A stretch of 32,188 nt of DNA from Desulfobacterales bacterium (GTDB lineage: Bacteria > Desulfobacterota > Desulfobacteria > Desulfobacterales > Desulfosalsimonadaceae), in the NCBI GenBank assembly GCA_018399235.1, contig JAGYOX010000025.1:1-32188 (forward strand). The letters run 5' to 3'. Under the pieces are notes generated by a model, which worked only from the letters and a program-made list of their open reading frames with translations, ran no database searches and was not told the origin of the DNA. Made by a program: the position numbers and the translations under genes. This document shows positions 1 through 9,940 of this stretch, piece after piece (positions within the stretch are counted from its first letter, which is position 1; every line of letters begins with the position of its first letter).

Positions 1-138
1 TAAAAAGCTGATACAAAAAACATCTATCTACTATATATAATAATAAACTGAATATAACAGTCAAGCTTTTTCAGATTGAAAAAAATCAAGGCATGAATTG
101 TCTGAAAGATGAACATTTATTAAATGATTCCCTGCTTG

Positions 139-1440
139 TCAACAGGAATTCGAGCGTGAAATGATAATTTTGTAATATTTTTTTTTCCCCGCCCGCAGCA
201 TAATTCCATCAGAGGCCGCATCGTTCAATGTAATCATATAATCGGTCGTTTCAATACGCTGACCGTTTATATAGGCACCGCCCTGTTCGATTAACCGCCG
301 CGCGGCACTGGCAGATGCAGCCAGACCGACTTGCTGATAAAGCTTAAATGCAGGTATCCCATCAACTAAATCCGACTCTTGGATTGTTGACGATGGCACC
401 GAACTTTCAACCCTTTTCTGCTGACTGCCCCTCGGCACCAAGCTGGAAGGCAGGATGGATTTTGGAATGGTTTTTGTGCCGAAAACGGAGCCTGCTGCAT
501 TAAACGCTTTTTCAGCCTCTTCCTCACCATGGCAGAGGCGCGTCGCCTCATAGGCCAAAACAGCTTTGGCGCTGTTTAATTCCGCATCTTTTAAATTTTC
601 AACCTCCAGGATTTCTTCTATAGGCAGGAAGGTAAACAGGCATAAAAAGCGTTTGACATCCCGGTCGTCCGTATTAACCCAGTACTGATAGTATTCATAG
701 GGAGAAGTACGCTCTGAATCCAGCCATATGGCACCTTTGGCTGTTTTCCCCATTTTGGCACCACCGCTGGTAGTTACTAATGGGAATGTAATGCCATAGG
801 TTTCTTTCTGACGAATGCGGCGAATTAATTCGATTCCCGCCACAATATTTCCCCATTGGTCGCTGCCGCCCATCTGTACCCGACAGCCGAAATCATCGAA
901 TAGTTTTAAAAAATCATAGGCCTGGAGCAGCATATAGTTGAATTCGATAAAATTGAGGCCCTCCTCTGACTCGAGCCTCGCCCGATAGCTTTCCGCCTTT
1001 ATCATCCGATTAACCGAAAAATGCCGGCCAATGTCCCGCAAAAATGGTATATATTCAAGTCCTACGAGCCAGTCGGCGTTATTTACCATTTGTGCATTGC
1101 CTGCCGAGAAATTAATATAGCGGGAAAGTTGCCGTTTGATGCCGGCCGCATTTTGCTCAGCCGTTTCAACCGTCATAAGCTGTCGCATTTCTGTTTTTCC
1201 GCTCGGATCGCCGACCAGACCGGTTCCCCCGCCCACCAGTGCAATGGGACGGTGGCCATTGCGCTGCATGTGCGCAAGCGACATGATAGGCACCAGGCTG
1301 CCCACATGAAGACTGGGCGCTGTCGGATCAAAGCCGATATAGCAGAAGGCTTCACCGGCTTCAAAATGATCCTCCAGCTCTTGACCATGCGTTGTTTTTT
1401 CTATAAACCCACGTTCATTAAGAATATCCAGAACAGTCAT
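139..1440 (-). CDS. tyrS: Tyrosyl-tRNA synthetase
   Basis: Charges tRNA-Tyr with tyrosine in the cytoplasm. The 433-residue product has the class I signature HVGS (about residues 45-48, in the context PTAPSLHVGSL), a KMSKS-loop equivalent KMGKT (229-233), the tyrosine-pocket segment QMGGSDQWGN (189-198) and a C-terminal S4 RNA-binding domain (about 363-430). Length is normal for the bacterial family. I chose the ATG at 1440 over the in-frame GTG directly before it: AAGGGG lies 7 bases upstream of the ATG and overlaps the stop codon of rny. The 11-base gap to rny suggests co-transcription and translational coupling. The linker before the S4 domain (about 327-358) is serine-rich and a little longer than I expect. 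Identity is secure. Confidence 0.97.
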   Translation of the reverse strand: MTVLDILNERGFIEKTTHGQELEDHFEAGEAFCYIGFDPTAPSLHVGSLVPIMSLAHMQRNGHRPIALVGGGTGLVGDPSGKTEMRQLMTVETAEQNAAGIKRQLSRYINFSAGNAQMVNNADWLVGLEYIPFLRDIGRHFSVNRMIKAESYRARLESEEGLNFIEFNYMLLQAYDFLKLFDDFGCRVQMGGSDQWGNIVAGIELIRRIRQKETYGITFPLVTTSGGAKMGKTAKGAIWLDSERTSPYEYYQYWVNTDDRDVKRFLCLFTFLPIEEILEVENLKDAELNSAKAVLAYEATRLCHGEEEAEKAFNAAGSVFGTKTIPKSILPSSLVPRGSQQKRVESSVPSSTIQESDLVDGIPAFKLYQQVGLAASASAARRLIEQGGAYINGQRIETTDYMITLNDAASDGIMLRAGKKKYYKIIISRSNSC

Positions 1441-1451
1441 CACACAACCCC

Positions 1452-3014
1452 TTACTTATACGCATATTCAACCGCCCGGGTTTCCCGGATCACCGTCACC
1501 TTGATCTGGCCGGGAAATGTCAAGGTTTCCTCGATTTTCTTGGCAATATCCTTGCTCATCAGCGTCGCATCTTCATCGGAAATGTTTCCACCGTCAACAA
1601 TCACCCGCAATTCACGACCGGCTTGAATCGCATAGGCGTTGGAGACGCCGTCAAATGAGTTGGCAATGCCTTCAAGTTCTTCGAGCCGCTTGATATAGTT
1701 TTCCAAGAGCTCTTTTCGGGCTCCAGGTCGCGCTCCGGAAAGGCTGTCGGCCGCCTGCACCAGCAAATCATACACCGATTCCGGGGCAATCTCCTCGTGG
1801 TGAGCGGCGATCGCATGCACAACCTTAGGCGATTCACCGCATTTTTTAGCCAGTCGGGCCCCAATCTCCGCATGCGATCCGTCAACCTCATGATCAATGG
1901 CTTTACCGATATCATGGAGTAAGCCCATGCGTTTGGCCAGTTTAACGTTTAAACCCAGCTCTGCTGCCATAGCTCCGCAAAGAAATCCGACCTCGATGGA
2001 GTGCTGAAGCATATTCTGTGCATAACTGGTACGGTATTTCAAGCGGCCCAAATATTTGATCAGTTCATTGCTTATCCCATGGACGCCTAAATCAAAAGCC
2101 GCCTGGTCTCCGGCTTCTTTTATGGTAGCCTCGACCTCATCGTTCACCTTTTGGACGATGTCTTCAATTCTCGCCGGATGTATCCGGCCGTCTTCGATTA
2201 AACGCGTCAAAGAGATTCGAGCGACCTCCCGTCGGACGGGGTTAAATCCGGACAGGATAACCGCCTCCGGTGTGTCATCAATAATCAAATCAATCCCCGT
2301 AGCTGCTTCCAATGCCCTGATATTTCGTCCCTCTCTCCCAATAATACGGCCTTTCATTTCATCGTCCGGCAGTTGAACAACCGAGACGGTCCGCTCCGCT
2401 ACGAAATCCCCGGCATAGCGCTGAATAGCGGAGGCCATGATTTTTTTGGCCTCTTTGTCAGCGTTTTCCTTGGCCTCGGCGGTAATCCGTTTAATCAGTT
2501 TTGCCCCTTCATGGCGGGCCTCGTTCTCCATTGATTGCAGAAGCAGTTCCTTCGCACCTTCCGTGGTCATTCCTGAAATTTCCTCGAGTTGTTTTCGTTG
2601 CTGGTCGATTAAATCATTATATTTTTTTTCGACCCCTTGAATCTCGGACTCTTTTTTTTGAAGCTCCTTCTGCTTTCGTTCGGCTTCCTTTTCCTGGAGT
2701 TCGATTTGCTCGTTTTTCTTATCTAAGTTTTCCTCTTTTTGCTGCAGCCGTTTTTCCAGTTTTTTCAACTCTGATCGAGATTCCGCGGTTTCAGCATCAA
2801 AATCGTTCTTCATTTTAAAAAGGCGGTCTTTAGCTTCAAGCTGGGCCTCCTTGACCAATGAATCCGCCTTGCGTTCCGCTGAATCGATTATCATTGACGC
2901 TTTCTCTTCCGCGTCTTTAATTTTTTGGGCGGCAAACCGCTCCTTCAACATCTGGGAGCCCAAAAATCCCAGTACGCCACCCACCAGAAACATTAATATA
3001 TATACACCCTCCAT
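1452..3014 (-). CDS. rny: Ribonuclease Y (membrane-anchored endoribonuclease)
   Basis: RNase Y starts decay of many mRNAs by endonucleolytic cleavage at the inner face of the membrane. The 520-residue protein shows the full family layout: an N-terminal membrane anchor (about 4-22), a long charged coiled coil (about 28-200), a KH domain with GRIIGREGRNIRALE (222-236), and an HD phosphohydrolase domain with LLHDIGKA (365-372; metal ligands H367, D368). Length matches the family. The ATG at 3014 has AGGGAG 7 bases upstream. The gene is followed directly by tyrS and preceded by about 320 bases separating it from the 6S RNA candidate. Many bacteria with RNase Y lack RNase E, but that cannot be judged here. 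Confidence 0.97.
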   Translation of the reverse strand: MEGVYILMFLVGGVLGFLGSQMLKERFAAQKIKDAEEKASMIIDSAERKADSLVKEAQLEAKDRLFKMKNDFDAETAESRSELKKLEKRLQQKEENLDKKNEQIELQEKEAERKQKELQKKESEIQGVEKKYNDLIDQQRKQLEEISGMTTEGAKELLLQSMENEARHEGAKLIKRITAEAKENADKEAKKIMASAIQRYAGDFVAERTVSVVQLPDDEMKGRIIGREGRNIRALEAATGIDLIIDDTPEAVILSGFNPVRREVARISLTRLIEDGRIHPARIEDIVQKVNDEVEATIKEAGDQAAFDLGVHGISNELIKYLGRLKYRTSYAQNMLQHSIEVGFLCGAMAAELGLNVKLAKRMGLLHDIGKAIDHEVDGSHAEIGARLAKKCGESPKVVHAIAAHHEEIAPESVYDLLVQAADSLSGARPGARKELLENYIKRLEELEGIANSFDGVSNAYAIQAGRELRVIVDGGNISDEDATLMSKDIAKKIEETLTFPGQIKVTVIRETRAVEYAYK

Positions 3015-3055
3015 GGATCAACTCCCTTAGAATAAGTTTGATTGCTTTCTCGCAA

Positions 3056-3076
3056 ACCCGCTGCTAGGCAGAGGGT
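3056..3076 (-). promoter_or_regulatory. Small hairpin in the rny leader
   Basis: Between the 6S RNA candidate and rny, ACCC-g-CTGC and GCAG-a-GGGT form an interrupted 8-bp stem with a 3-base loop, about 40 bases upstream of the rny start. It has no U-tract, so it does not look like a strong terminator. It could be a 5' leader structure, or chance. Confidence 0.25.
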
Positions 3077-3202
3077 TACAAAACCAAAACTGTGACACTA
3101 TCGTGTCCTTTTATTTACTCCGCTTCGCGGATGATTAATTACTCTGTTTTCACGGTGTTCTATATCACAAAATAATTCGGAAGGTCAGCTCAACAGATGG
3201 TT

Positions 3203-3234
3203 GAAAAACGACTGCGCTCTCCATGACGTTTTTC
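3203..3234. repeat. Short inverted repeat GAAAAACG/CGTTTTTC
   Basis: GAAAAACG (3203-3210) and CGTTTTTC (3227-3234) pair perfectly around a 16-base loop, in the context TTGAAAAACG...CGTTTTTCAGCAGCCTG. The sequence reminds me of repeat ends scattered in other Desulfobacterota genomes, but only one copy is visible here. It could also be a weak transcription stop for the upstream RNA. Confidence 0.3.
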
Positions 3235-3333
3235 AGCAGCCTGTTAAATAAAAATGCTAAATTGGCAAAAAACGATTGATGATGATGACCAATCAGAAAA
3301 GAAAAAAGAAGGGACTCAGCGGTTTCAGAATTG

Positions 3334-3522
3334 AAAAGGACCCCCGCCCGGCCGTGTTGAATTAACCTTGATCCAGATTCGACCAAGTGGGCGCCTTATA
3401 GCTTCTTTAGGCTTTTCTGCCACAGCAGAACATGCACACCGAAACCAGTGAAAGCTCCCGTTAAATACGTGTTGGGTCAAGGGACATCTTTCAATCACGT
3501 ACCCGGCAGGGGCAAAATCCTT
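3334..3522 (-). ncRNA. ssrS: 6S RNA candidate
   Basis: 6S RNA mimics an open promoter and sequesters sigma-70 RNA polymerase in stationary phase. The minus strand from 3522 to 3334 (about 189 nt) folds on itself. AAGGA at its 5' end pairs with TCCTT at its 3' end, then CCCC with GGGG, and further G/C pairs follow (GCCCCTGCC near 3513-3505 against GGCCGGGCGGGGG near 3353-3341). This leaves a long, loosely paired middle. The 3' half contains AGAAAAGCCTAAAG and GGCGCCCACTT, resembling conserved 6S segments. A promoter lies directly upstream and a U-run follows the closing stem. The position next to zapA matches the zapA-ssrS order known in many proteobacteria. The fau gene often found after ssrS is absent here. 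An Infernal search with RF00013 would settle it. Confidence 0.75.
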
Positions 3523-3530
3523 ACATACTC

Positions 3531-3559
3531 AAATTAAGCACATTCACATCAGACGTCAA
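3531..3559 (-). promoter_or_regulatory. Probable sigma-70 promoter of the 6S RNA
   Basis: On the minus strand TTGACG (3559-3554) is followed after 17 bases by TAATTT (3536-3531). This puts the start near 3524-3522, where the self-pairing AAGGA end of the RNA begins. The -35 box is good (5/6) and the -10 box is weak. Confidence 0.45.
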
Positions 3560-3592
3560 ACTTTATACATACACGCGAAACAGGCAATCGAA

Positions 3593-3886
3593 CTAATAAT
3601 TAATTTTATCAAGTAGATCATCCAGTCTTAATGTCCGATCGGAAAAATTGGCAATAAGCTCTGAATGATTTGTTTTTAATTCAAAATACTGTTTGGTAAT
3701 ATTCAATGCGGCTGATACCAGTACTGCGAGTTTATTTGTTTTTAGCACATGACTGGGAAATTGCTCTGAAACGGCTTGAATTTCAGCACTCAAATAATCA
3801 GCAATCTCCTTCGGGTTAAAATGACCCTCATCTGCCCTGAATTGAAACGTTTCGCCTAAAAGTTCGATTTTTATCAGCTGTTCCAC
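3593..3886 (-). CDS. zapA: Cell division protein ZapA
   Basis: ZapA binds FtsZ and bundles its filaments at the division septum. The 97-residue product matches the family in size and layout: an N-terminal beta segment (IKIELLGETFQFRAD), a middle helical region with AVLVSAALNITKQY, and a C-terminal coiled coil ending in LRLDDLLDKI. The start is a GTG at 3886; an ATG slightly upstream is out of frame. The ribosome binding site is weak. A ZapB-like coiled-coil gene lies 33 bases upstream and the 6S RNA candidate follows downstream, both typical ZapA neighbours. Confidence 0.88.
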   Translation of the reverse strand: MEQLIKIELLGETFQFRADEGHFNPKEIADYLSAEIQAVSEQFPSHVLKTNKLAVLVSAALNITKQYFELKTNHSELIANFSDRTLRLDDLLDKINY

Positions 3887-3919
3887 AAAAATCCATTGTA
3901 AGTTTGACTTTTTCGGCCT

Positions 3920-4171
3920 TTACCGGCCTGATGAATTGGCGCTTAACTCATTGAGTTTAGACAAAAGCCCATCAATTTTTGACCGAATCAATGCCTTTTG
4001 TTCAGAAAATGTATTTTCCGTTTCAGCCTTTGTTCTGAGTTCTTCCTCTAAAGTTTCGACTTTTTCGGCAAGCTCGGCATTTTTTGCTTCAAGCGTTTTG
4101 TACTGATCAACCAGCTTGCCAACTTTTTGTTCAATTTCATCAAATTGGAGCATCACATCATCGATATCCAA
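3920..4171 (-). CDS. ZapB-like small coiled-coil protein
   Basis: An 83-residue acidic protein that is almost one continuous coiled coil (about 4-75, with heptads of L, V and I such as LVDQYKTLEAKNAELAEKVETL). ZapB in gammaproteobacteria is a similar small coiled coil that binds ZapA at the Z-ring. Position directly before zapA, with a 33-base gap, suggests the same partnership here. Coiled coils give poor homology, so the assignment rests on context. The start appears to be TTG at 4171, supported by GAGGTGG four bases upstream. Confidence 0.6.
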   Translation of the reverse strand: MDIDDVMLQFDEIEQKVGKLVDQYKTLEAKNAELAEKVETLEEELRTKAETENTFSEQKALIRSKIDGLLSKLNELSANSSGR

Positions 4172-4230
4172 TTTCCACCTCTTCTATTCTATTTCTATAA
4201 TATTTCTAAAATTTCAAAGTCAAGCGTTTT

Positions 4231-4980
4231 TCATTTATCGTTTAACAGGGCTTCCAACTGTTTAAGTTCTTCAAGCGTATTAACGCCCAGCAACTCGGTA
4301 TATTTTTCAGCCAACATCATGCCCACAGGCTCTTCCAATTGCGTTGCAATCTCTATGATATCAGTCAAATAAATTTCATTCTGGGCATTATCCGATTTTA
4401 ACCGGGTAATCGCCTTTTCCAGGAAAAATCGACGGACACAATAAATTCCGGAATTAATGGTCGAGATACGTTTTTCAAGATCCGTTGCATCAGCATCTTC
4501 AACAATTCTAACCACCTTTCCCTTGCTGTCAGTCACCACACGGCCATACCCGCGGGGATCTTCAAGGTTTACCCCCAAAAGCGTTACCGTATATCGGCCG
4601 TTTAAATGGGTGTTGACCAGTGAAGTCAATGTTTGATCAGTGATTAACGGAACATCACCGCAAAGGATAACAACGTTTTCAATATGATGCGGCAAAGATG
4701 GCAGCGCGCATTGAACGGCATGGCCGGTCCCGAGTTGATTTTCTTGATAGGCAAAAAATACCTTCGCAGACTTTGAGACATGCCGCCTGACCGCATCAGC
4801 TTGATTCCCGATGACCACAACAATATCAGAACCAAAAACTTTTGCCGCGGTTTCAACAACATATAAAATTATTGGACGCCCGGCCAAAAGATGCAGCACC
4901 TTGGCTTTACTCGACTTCATCCGGGTCCCTTTGCCCGCTGCAAGAACGATTGCCGCTATGTTGTTATATTTAGCATTCAT
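4231..4980 (-). CDS. GlmU-type nucleotidyltransferase, N-terminal half only
   Basis: A 249-residue sugar-phosphate nucleotidyltransferase most like the uridylyltransferase domain of GlmU, which makes UDP-GlcNAc for peptidoglycan and LPS. Visible motifs: LAAGKGTRMKS (13-23, nucleotide binding), a lysine in KVLHLLAGRP (27-36), QENQLGTGHAV (79-89), CGDVPL (107-112, metal binding) and NSGIYC. The left-handed beta-helix acetyltransferase domain of full-length GlmU (about 450 residues) is absent; the frame stops cleanly after the linker. This is either a stand-alone pyrophosphorylase with the acetyltransferase elsewhere, or a relative with another sugar substrate. The ATG at 4980 is preferred, because an upstream TTG lies inside the ATP synthase terminator. 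It leads a likely unit with the ZapB-like gene and zapA. Confidence 0.8.
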   Translation of the reverse strand: MNAKYNNIAAIVLAAGKGTRMKSSKAKVLHLLAGRPIILYVVETAAKVFGSDIVVVIGNQADAVRRHVSKSAKVFFAYQENQLGTGHAVQCALPSLPHHIENVVILCGDVPLITDQTLTSLVNTHLNGRYTVTLLGVNLEDPRGYGRVVTDSKGKVVRIVEDADATDLEKRISTINSGIYCVRRFFLEKAITRLKSDNAQNEIYLTDIIEIATQLEEPVGMMLAEKYTELLGVNTLEELKQLEALLNDK

Positions 4981-4996
4981 ATTAAAAGGCGCACAC

Positions 4997-5034
4997 AAAA
5001 AAAGGGCAAATCATTTACCCATGAGTTGCCCTTT
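4997..5034 (-). terminator. Rho-independent terminator of the atp operon
   Basis: Read on the minus strand, AAAGGGCAA (5034-5026) pairs with TTGCCCTTT (5009-5001), an inner TCAT/ATGA pair extends the stem, and a run of T follows (to 4997). It begins about 30 bases after the atpC stop and ends just before the GlmU-like gene, separating the two units. Confidence 0.88.
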
Positions 5035-5062
5035 AAATGGAATACACAAATAATGAATATGA

Positions 5063-5479
5063 TTAACCACGTGCTGACTCAGCCAGCTTGATACGCTCCA
5101 AAGCTCGATACATAGCGGCTCGTGCACGCTCATAGTTAAGGTTTTCAGCCTTTTCCTGGGCCAAACGCTCTTGTGCGCGTTCAAGTGCAGCTTTTGCCCG
5201 ATCAAGATCGATTTCACTGCGCCTTTCAGCAGCTTCGGCAAGAACTGTTACCCGGTCCGGCAGAGCTTCTGCAAAACCGCCACTGACAAATAGCTCTCGG
5301 TCTTTGCCGCTGGCATCTTTATAATGCAGGCGGCCAACTTTCAATGATGTCAAAAAGGGCGTATGTCCCCTAAGGACCCCAAATTCGCCCAAAGAACCGG
5401 GGGCCATTATGATCTGGGCATCTTCACTGACCACATATTTTTCAGGTGTTACCACCTCAAGTTTTAGATTTTCAGCCAT
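5063..5479 (-). CDS. atpC: F1 ATP synthase epsilon subunit
   Basis: The epsilon subunit is part of the central rotor stalk and can inhibit ATP hydrolysis. The 138-residue product has the N-terminal beta-sandwich (MAENLKLEVVTPEKYVVSED, then APGSLGEFGVLRGHTPFLTSL) and the C-terminal two-helix domain (about 88-135, LDRAKAALERAQERLAQEK). Length is standard. It is the last gene of the operon, 17 bases after atpD and followed by a strong terminator. Confidence 0.96.
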   Translation of the reverse strand: MAENLKLEVVTPEKYVVSEDAQIIMAPGSLGEFGVLRGHTPFLTSLKVGRLHYKDASGKDRELFVSGGFAEALPDRVTVLAEAAERRSEIDLDRAKAALERAQERLAQEKAENLNYERARAAMYRALERIKLAESARG

Positions 5480-5496
5480 CCGTCGTTTCCCTCAAA

Positions 5497-6927
<1,431 letters not shown>

Positions 6928-6956
6928 TCAAACTATATAAGGCATAATATTATTGT

Positions 6957-7850
6957 TTATCCTTTCAACGCTTCGGCACCGCCGACAATATCCATCAGCT
7001 CCATCGTAATCGCCGCCTGGCGGGCCTTATTATAGGCCAGGGTCAGGCTTTCGATCATATCGTCGCATGCCTTAGTCGCATTATCCATTGCCTTCATACG
7101 TGCCGCATGTTCACTTGTAGAAGTTTCAAGCAACGCATTGTACAACTGAATATATATGTTGCGGGGGAGCATTTCATTTAACAACTCATCCGGCGTGGGT
7201 TCAATGATATGCTCGGCCATGTATGGAGAATCTTCATCCGCCTCCGCTTTTTCACCGGATTGAAGCACCGGGATGGGCAACAACTGCTTAATCGCCGGTG
7301 GTTGACTGGCCATCCCTTTAAATTGGGCATACACTACGTGGACTTCGTGGTAGGATTCGTTTAAAAACCCGTCGATCAACTCCTGGCCCGCTGTGGATGC
7401 CACGTTGAATCCAAATTTGCCGCCGACAACATTCAAGTATTCCTTATCCCTCTGAAACTTGTTCTTGCGACACCAATCCCGGCCCTTTTTGCCAAAATTA
7501 GTAAAACTGACATTACGGCCCTGATTCAACTGTTCATTGGCGAATTCTTCTGCGGCTTCAATCAAGTGCGTATTGAAACCGCCGCATAGCCCGCGGTCTG
7601 ATGTCATCAATACGATATGCGTATTATTTATCTCCTCGGCGGGCATTAGAAGCGGACTGGTCTCATCGCCGGCTTTATCTGCGATATTGCCCAGCACTTC
7701 GGCAAATTTTTCAGCATAGGGCCGAAATGATTCCATGGCGGATTGGGCGCCTTTCAATTTTGAAGACGCCACCATGTTCATGGCCCTCGTGATCTTCTTG
7801 GTCTTTTTGACACTCGTAATCTTTGCCAGGACTTCTTTTAACGATGCCAT
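6957..7850 (-). CDS. atpG: F1 ATP synthase gamma subunit
   Basis: Central shaft that couples proton flow to catalysis. The 297-residue product has the conserved N-terminal helix (MASLKEVLAKITSVKKTKKITRAM begins it), the mid-region SDRGLCGGFN and the conserved C-terminal helix with EHAARMKAMDNATKACDDMI and YNKARQAAITMELMDIVGGAEAL. It begins 21 bases after the atpA stop; AAGGG lies about 9 bases before the ATG. Confidence 0.97.
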   Translation of the reverse strand: MASLKEVLAKITSVKKTKKITRAMNMVASSKLKGAQSAMESFRPYAEKFAEVLGNIADKAGDETSPLLMPAEEINNTHIVLMTSDRGLCGGFNTHLIEAAEEFANEQLNQGRNVSFTNFGKKGRDWCRKNKFQRDKEYLNVVGGKFGFNVASTAGQELIDGFLNESYHEVHVVYAQFKGMASQPPAIKQLLPIPVLQSGEKAEADEDSPYMAEHIIEPTPDELLNEMLPRNIYIQLYNALLETSTSEHAARMKAMDNATKACDDMIESLTLAYNKARQAAITMELMDIVGGAEALKG

Positions 7851-7871
7851 AGGTCTTTGCCCTTATCAGCT

Positions 7872-9389
7872 TTATTTTATTGTATCCTTAAATTCGTCAC
7901 CATACTCGTTGAGCGCCTTTTGCATCATCGGATCAAGTTCATCGGTAATCTTTCGCTCTTCCCGGATAGACTTGAAAATATCCGGGTAGCGGGATTCAAT
8001 AAACTGATAAAGGCCGGCCTCATATTTAGCCAAAACATCAAGGGGTAAATTGTCAAGATAACCGTTGGTCCCGGCGTAAATAATTGCCACCTGTTTTTCC
8101 AGCGGAAGCGGTTGATACTGCGGCTGCTTCAAAATTTCAACCAGCCGCTCGCCTCGCGTCAGCTGTCTCTGGGTCGATGCGTCAAGATCCGAACCAAATG
8201 CGGCAAAGGACTCAAGTTCACGGTACTGGGCCAAATCAAGGCGGAGTGTGCCCGCGACCTGCTTCATGGCTTTTTCCTGTGCAGCACCGCCAACGCGGGA
8301 GACTGATAACCCGACGTTAATCGCTGGACGGACACCGGCAAAGAAGAGACTGGGCTCAAGATAGATCTGGCCATCGGTAATTGAAATAACGTTTGTAGGG
8401 ATATACGCGGAAACGTCGCCGGCTTGAGTTTCGATTATCGGAAGCGCAGTTAAGGAGCCGGCGCCGAGTTCGTCATTTAGTTTTGCAGCCCGCTCAAGCA
8501 GGCGGGAATGGTTGTAGAAAATATCCCCGGGATAGGCTTCACGACCGGGCGGACGTCGCATTAAAAGCGATACCTGGCGATAAGCGACCGCCTGCTTGGA
8601 GAGATCATCATATATAATCAGCGCATGCTTGCCGTTATCCCTGAAATATTCGCCCATGGCACATCCTGCATAGGGGGCAATATACTGTTGGGTGGCCGGG
8701 TCACTGGCGCAGGCGGCAACGACCGTTGTGTATTCCATTGCCCCGTATTTTTCAAGTACCGAGACGACCTGAGCGACGGTTGATTTTTTCTGACCGCATG
8801 CCACATAAATACAGTAAATATCGGTATCCTTTTGGGCCAGAATCGCATCCACAGCGACAGCCGTTTTTCCAATCTGGCGGTCGCCGATGATCAGCTCACG
8901 CTGCCCCCGCCCGACAGGCGTCATGGCATCGATAGCTTTCAAACCGGTATAACAGGGCTCATGTACGCTTTTTCGATCAATAACACCGGGCGCGACCCTT
9001 TCAATCCGGTACGTTTCAGCACCTTCAATCGGGCCCTTGCCATCGAGCGGCTCTCCAACGGCTGAAACAACACGGCCCAAAACCGCTTCGCCGACCGGGA
9101 TCTCTGCAATACGACCGGTCCGTTTGACCGTGTCGCCCTCCTTGATCTCGAAGTCTTCGCCCATAATGGCGATACCCACATTATCTTCCTCAAGGTTAAG
9201 CGCCAGACCAAGAACACCGTTTGGGAACTCAACAAGTTCAAGCGCCTGAACTTTTTCAAGGCCATAAACGCGGGCAATACCATCACCTACCGAAAGAACG
9301 ACTCCGGTCTCGCTCAGCTCAACTTTCTTGTCAAACTCCTGAATCTGATCTTTGATAATTTGGCTAATTTCTTCAGCTTTTATTTCCAT
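7872..9389 (-). CDS. atpA: F1 ATP synthase alpha subunit
   Basis: Non-catalytic nucleotide-binding subunit of F1. The 505-residue protein shows Walker A GDRQIGKT (169-176), the signature region [29 protein letters not shown] and the arginine-finger region [10 protein letters not shown]. Length is standard. Its ATG overlaps the atpH stop by one base (TAATG), and GAGAGGG lies just upstream, so it is probably translationally coupled to atpH. Confidence 0.98.
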   Translation of the reverse strand: MEIKAEEISQIIKDQIQEFDKKVELSETGVVLSVGDGIARVYGLEKVQALELVEFPNGVLGLALNLEEDNVGIAIMGEDFEIKEGDTVKRTGRIAEIPVGEAVLGRVVSAVGEPLDGKGPIEGAETYRIERVAPGVIDRKSVHEPCYTGLKAIDAMTPVGRGQRELIIGDRQIGKTAVAVDAILAQKDTDIYCIYVACGQKKSTVAQVVSVLEKYGAMEYTTVVAACASDPATQQYIAPYAGCAMGEYFRDNGKHALIIYDDLSKQAVAYRQVSLLMRRPPGREAYPGDIFYNHSRLLERAAKLNDELGAGSLTALPIIETQAGDVSAYIPTNVISITDGQIYLEPSLFFAGVRPAINVGLSVSRVGGAAQEKAMKQVAGTLRLDLAQYRELESFAAFGSDLDASTQRQLTRGERLVEILKQPQYQPLPLEKQVAIIYAGTNGYLDNLPLDVLAKYEAGLYQFIESRYPDIFKSIREERKITDELDPMMQKALNEYGDEFKDTIK

Positions 9390-9940
9390 TAGACCCTCTC
9401 ACCCCTTTTTAATGATTCTCTCATATTTTCCAACTGCGTCTTTATACTTCCATCCAAAACAAGATCCCCGATTTTGGTAACAACTCCGCCAATAATGCCC
9501 GGATCCTGTTCGGCATCCAATACGACTTCTTTCCCGGTCATTTTTGAAATTGCATTCCGGATTTCTTCAAATTTTTCAGAGGATAATTCTTCTGCCGAAA
9601 TCAGGTTGGCCCGGACAATCCCCTTTAACTCATCGGCCAGTTTATTATAATTGGTGGCAATCTGGCGAAGATAGGAAATCCGGCCCTTGTTAAACAGCAA
9701 GATCAAAAATGACCGCATCACATTTGAAATGTCGACAGCATCAAGCACAGCAACAAAAACCTTGCGTCGATTTTCAGTACTATACAGGGGGTTGGTAATC
9801 ATTTGTTCAAGTTGTTCCTGTTGATCAAACAGCCCGATAAAGCCTTCAAACTCCTCCCGGTATGTTTCAGCCTGACCGTCTTCCTTGCCGATGAGCATCA
9901 AGGCTTTTGCATATCGTCTGGCAATCGCTGAACTTCTCAC
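9389..9940 (-). CDS. atpH: ATP synthase delta subunit
   Basis: Part of the peripheral stalk, joining the b subunits to F1. The 183-residue product has the N-terminal helical bundle ([17 protein letters not shown]) and the conserved C-terminal segment [28 protein letters not shown]. The start is GTG at 9940, inside a 4-base GTGA overlap with the atpF stop. The tight overlaps on both sides indicate coupled translation. Confidence 0.95.
   Translation of the reverse strand: MRSSAIARRYAKALMLIGKEDGQAETYREEFEGFIGLFDQQEQLEQMITNPLYSTENRRKVFVAVLDAVDISNVMRSFLILLFNKGRISYLRQIATNYNKLADELKGIVRANLISAEELSSEKFEEIRNAISKMTGKEVVLDAEQDPGIIGGVVTKIGDLVLDGSIKTQLENMRESLKRGERV

Larger units (their letters stand above)
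3015..3333. other. Gap between rny and the 6S RNA candidate
   Basis: This roughly 320-base stretch holds no convincing gene. It contains the leader hairpin at 3056-3076, a GAAAAACG/CGTTTTTC inverted repeat at 3203-3234 and purine-rich low-complexity sequence near 3290-3315. The one open frame (3165-3386, minus) runs into the RNA candidate and has no recognisable protein or ribosome binding site. Confidence 0.5.

Noticed and set aside
387-470. TyrS linker contains LVPRGS, identical to the thrombin site used in expression vectors
   Set aside because: The surrounding sequence is a continuous native tyrS frame with no tag or vector sequence and normal composition; a six-residue match is taken as chance.
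1021-1626. 201-codon plus-strand open frame
   Set aside because: Antisense shadow of tyrS and rny, crossing both genes; the minus-strand proteins are clearly real.
3165-3386. 73-codon minus-strand open frame
   Set aside because: It overlaps the 3' part of the 6S RNA candidate and has no recognisable domain or ribosome binding site.
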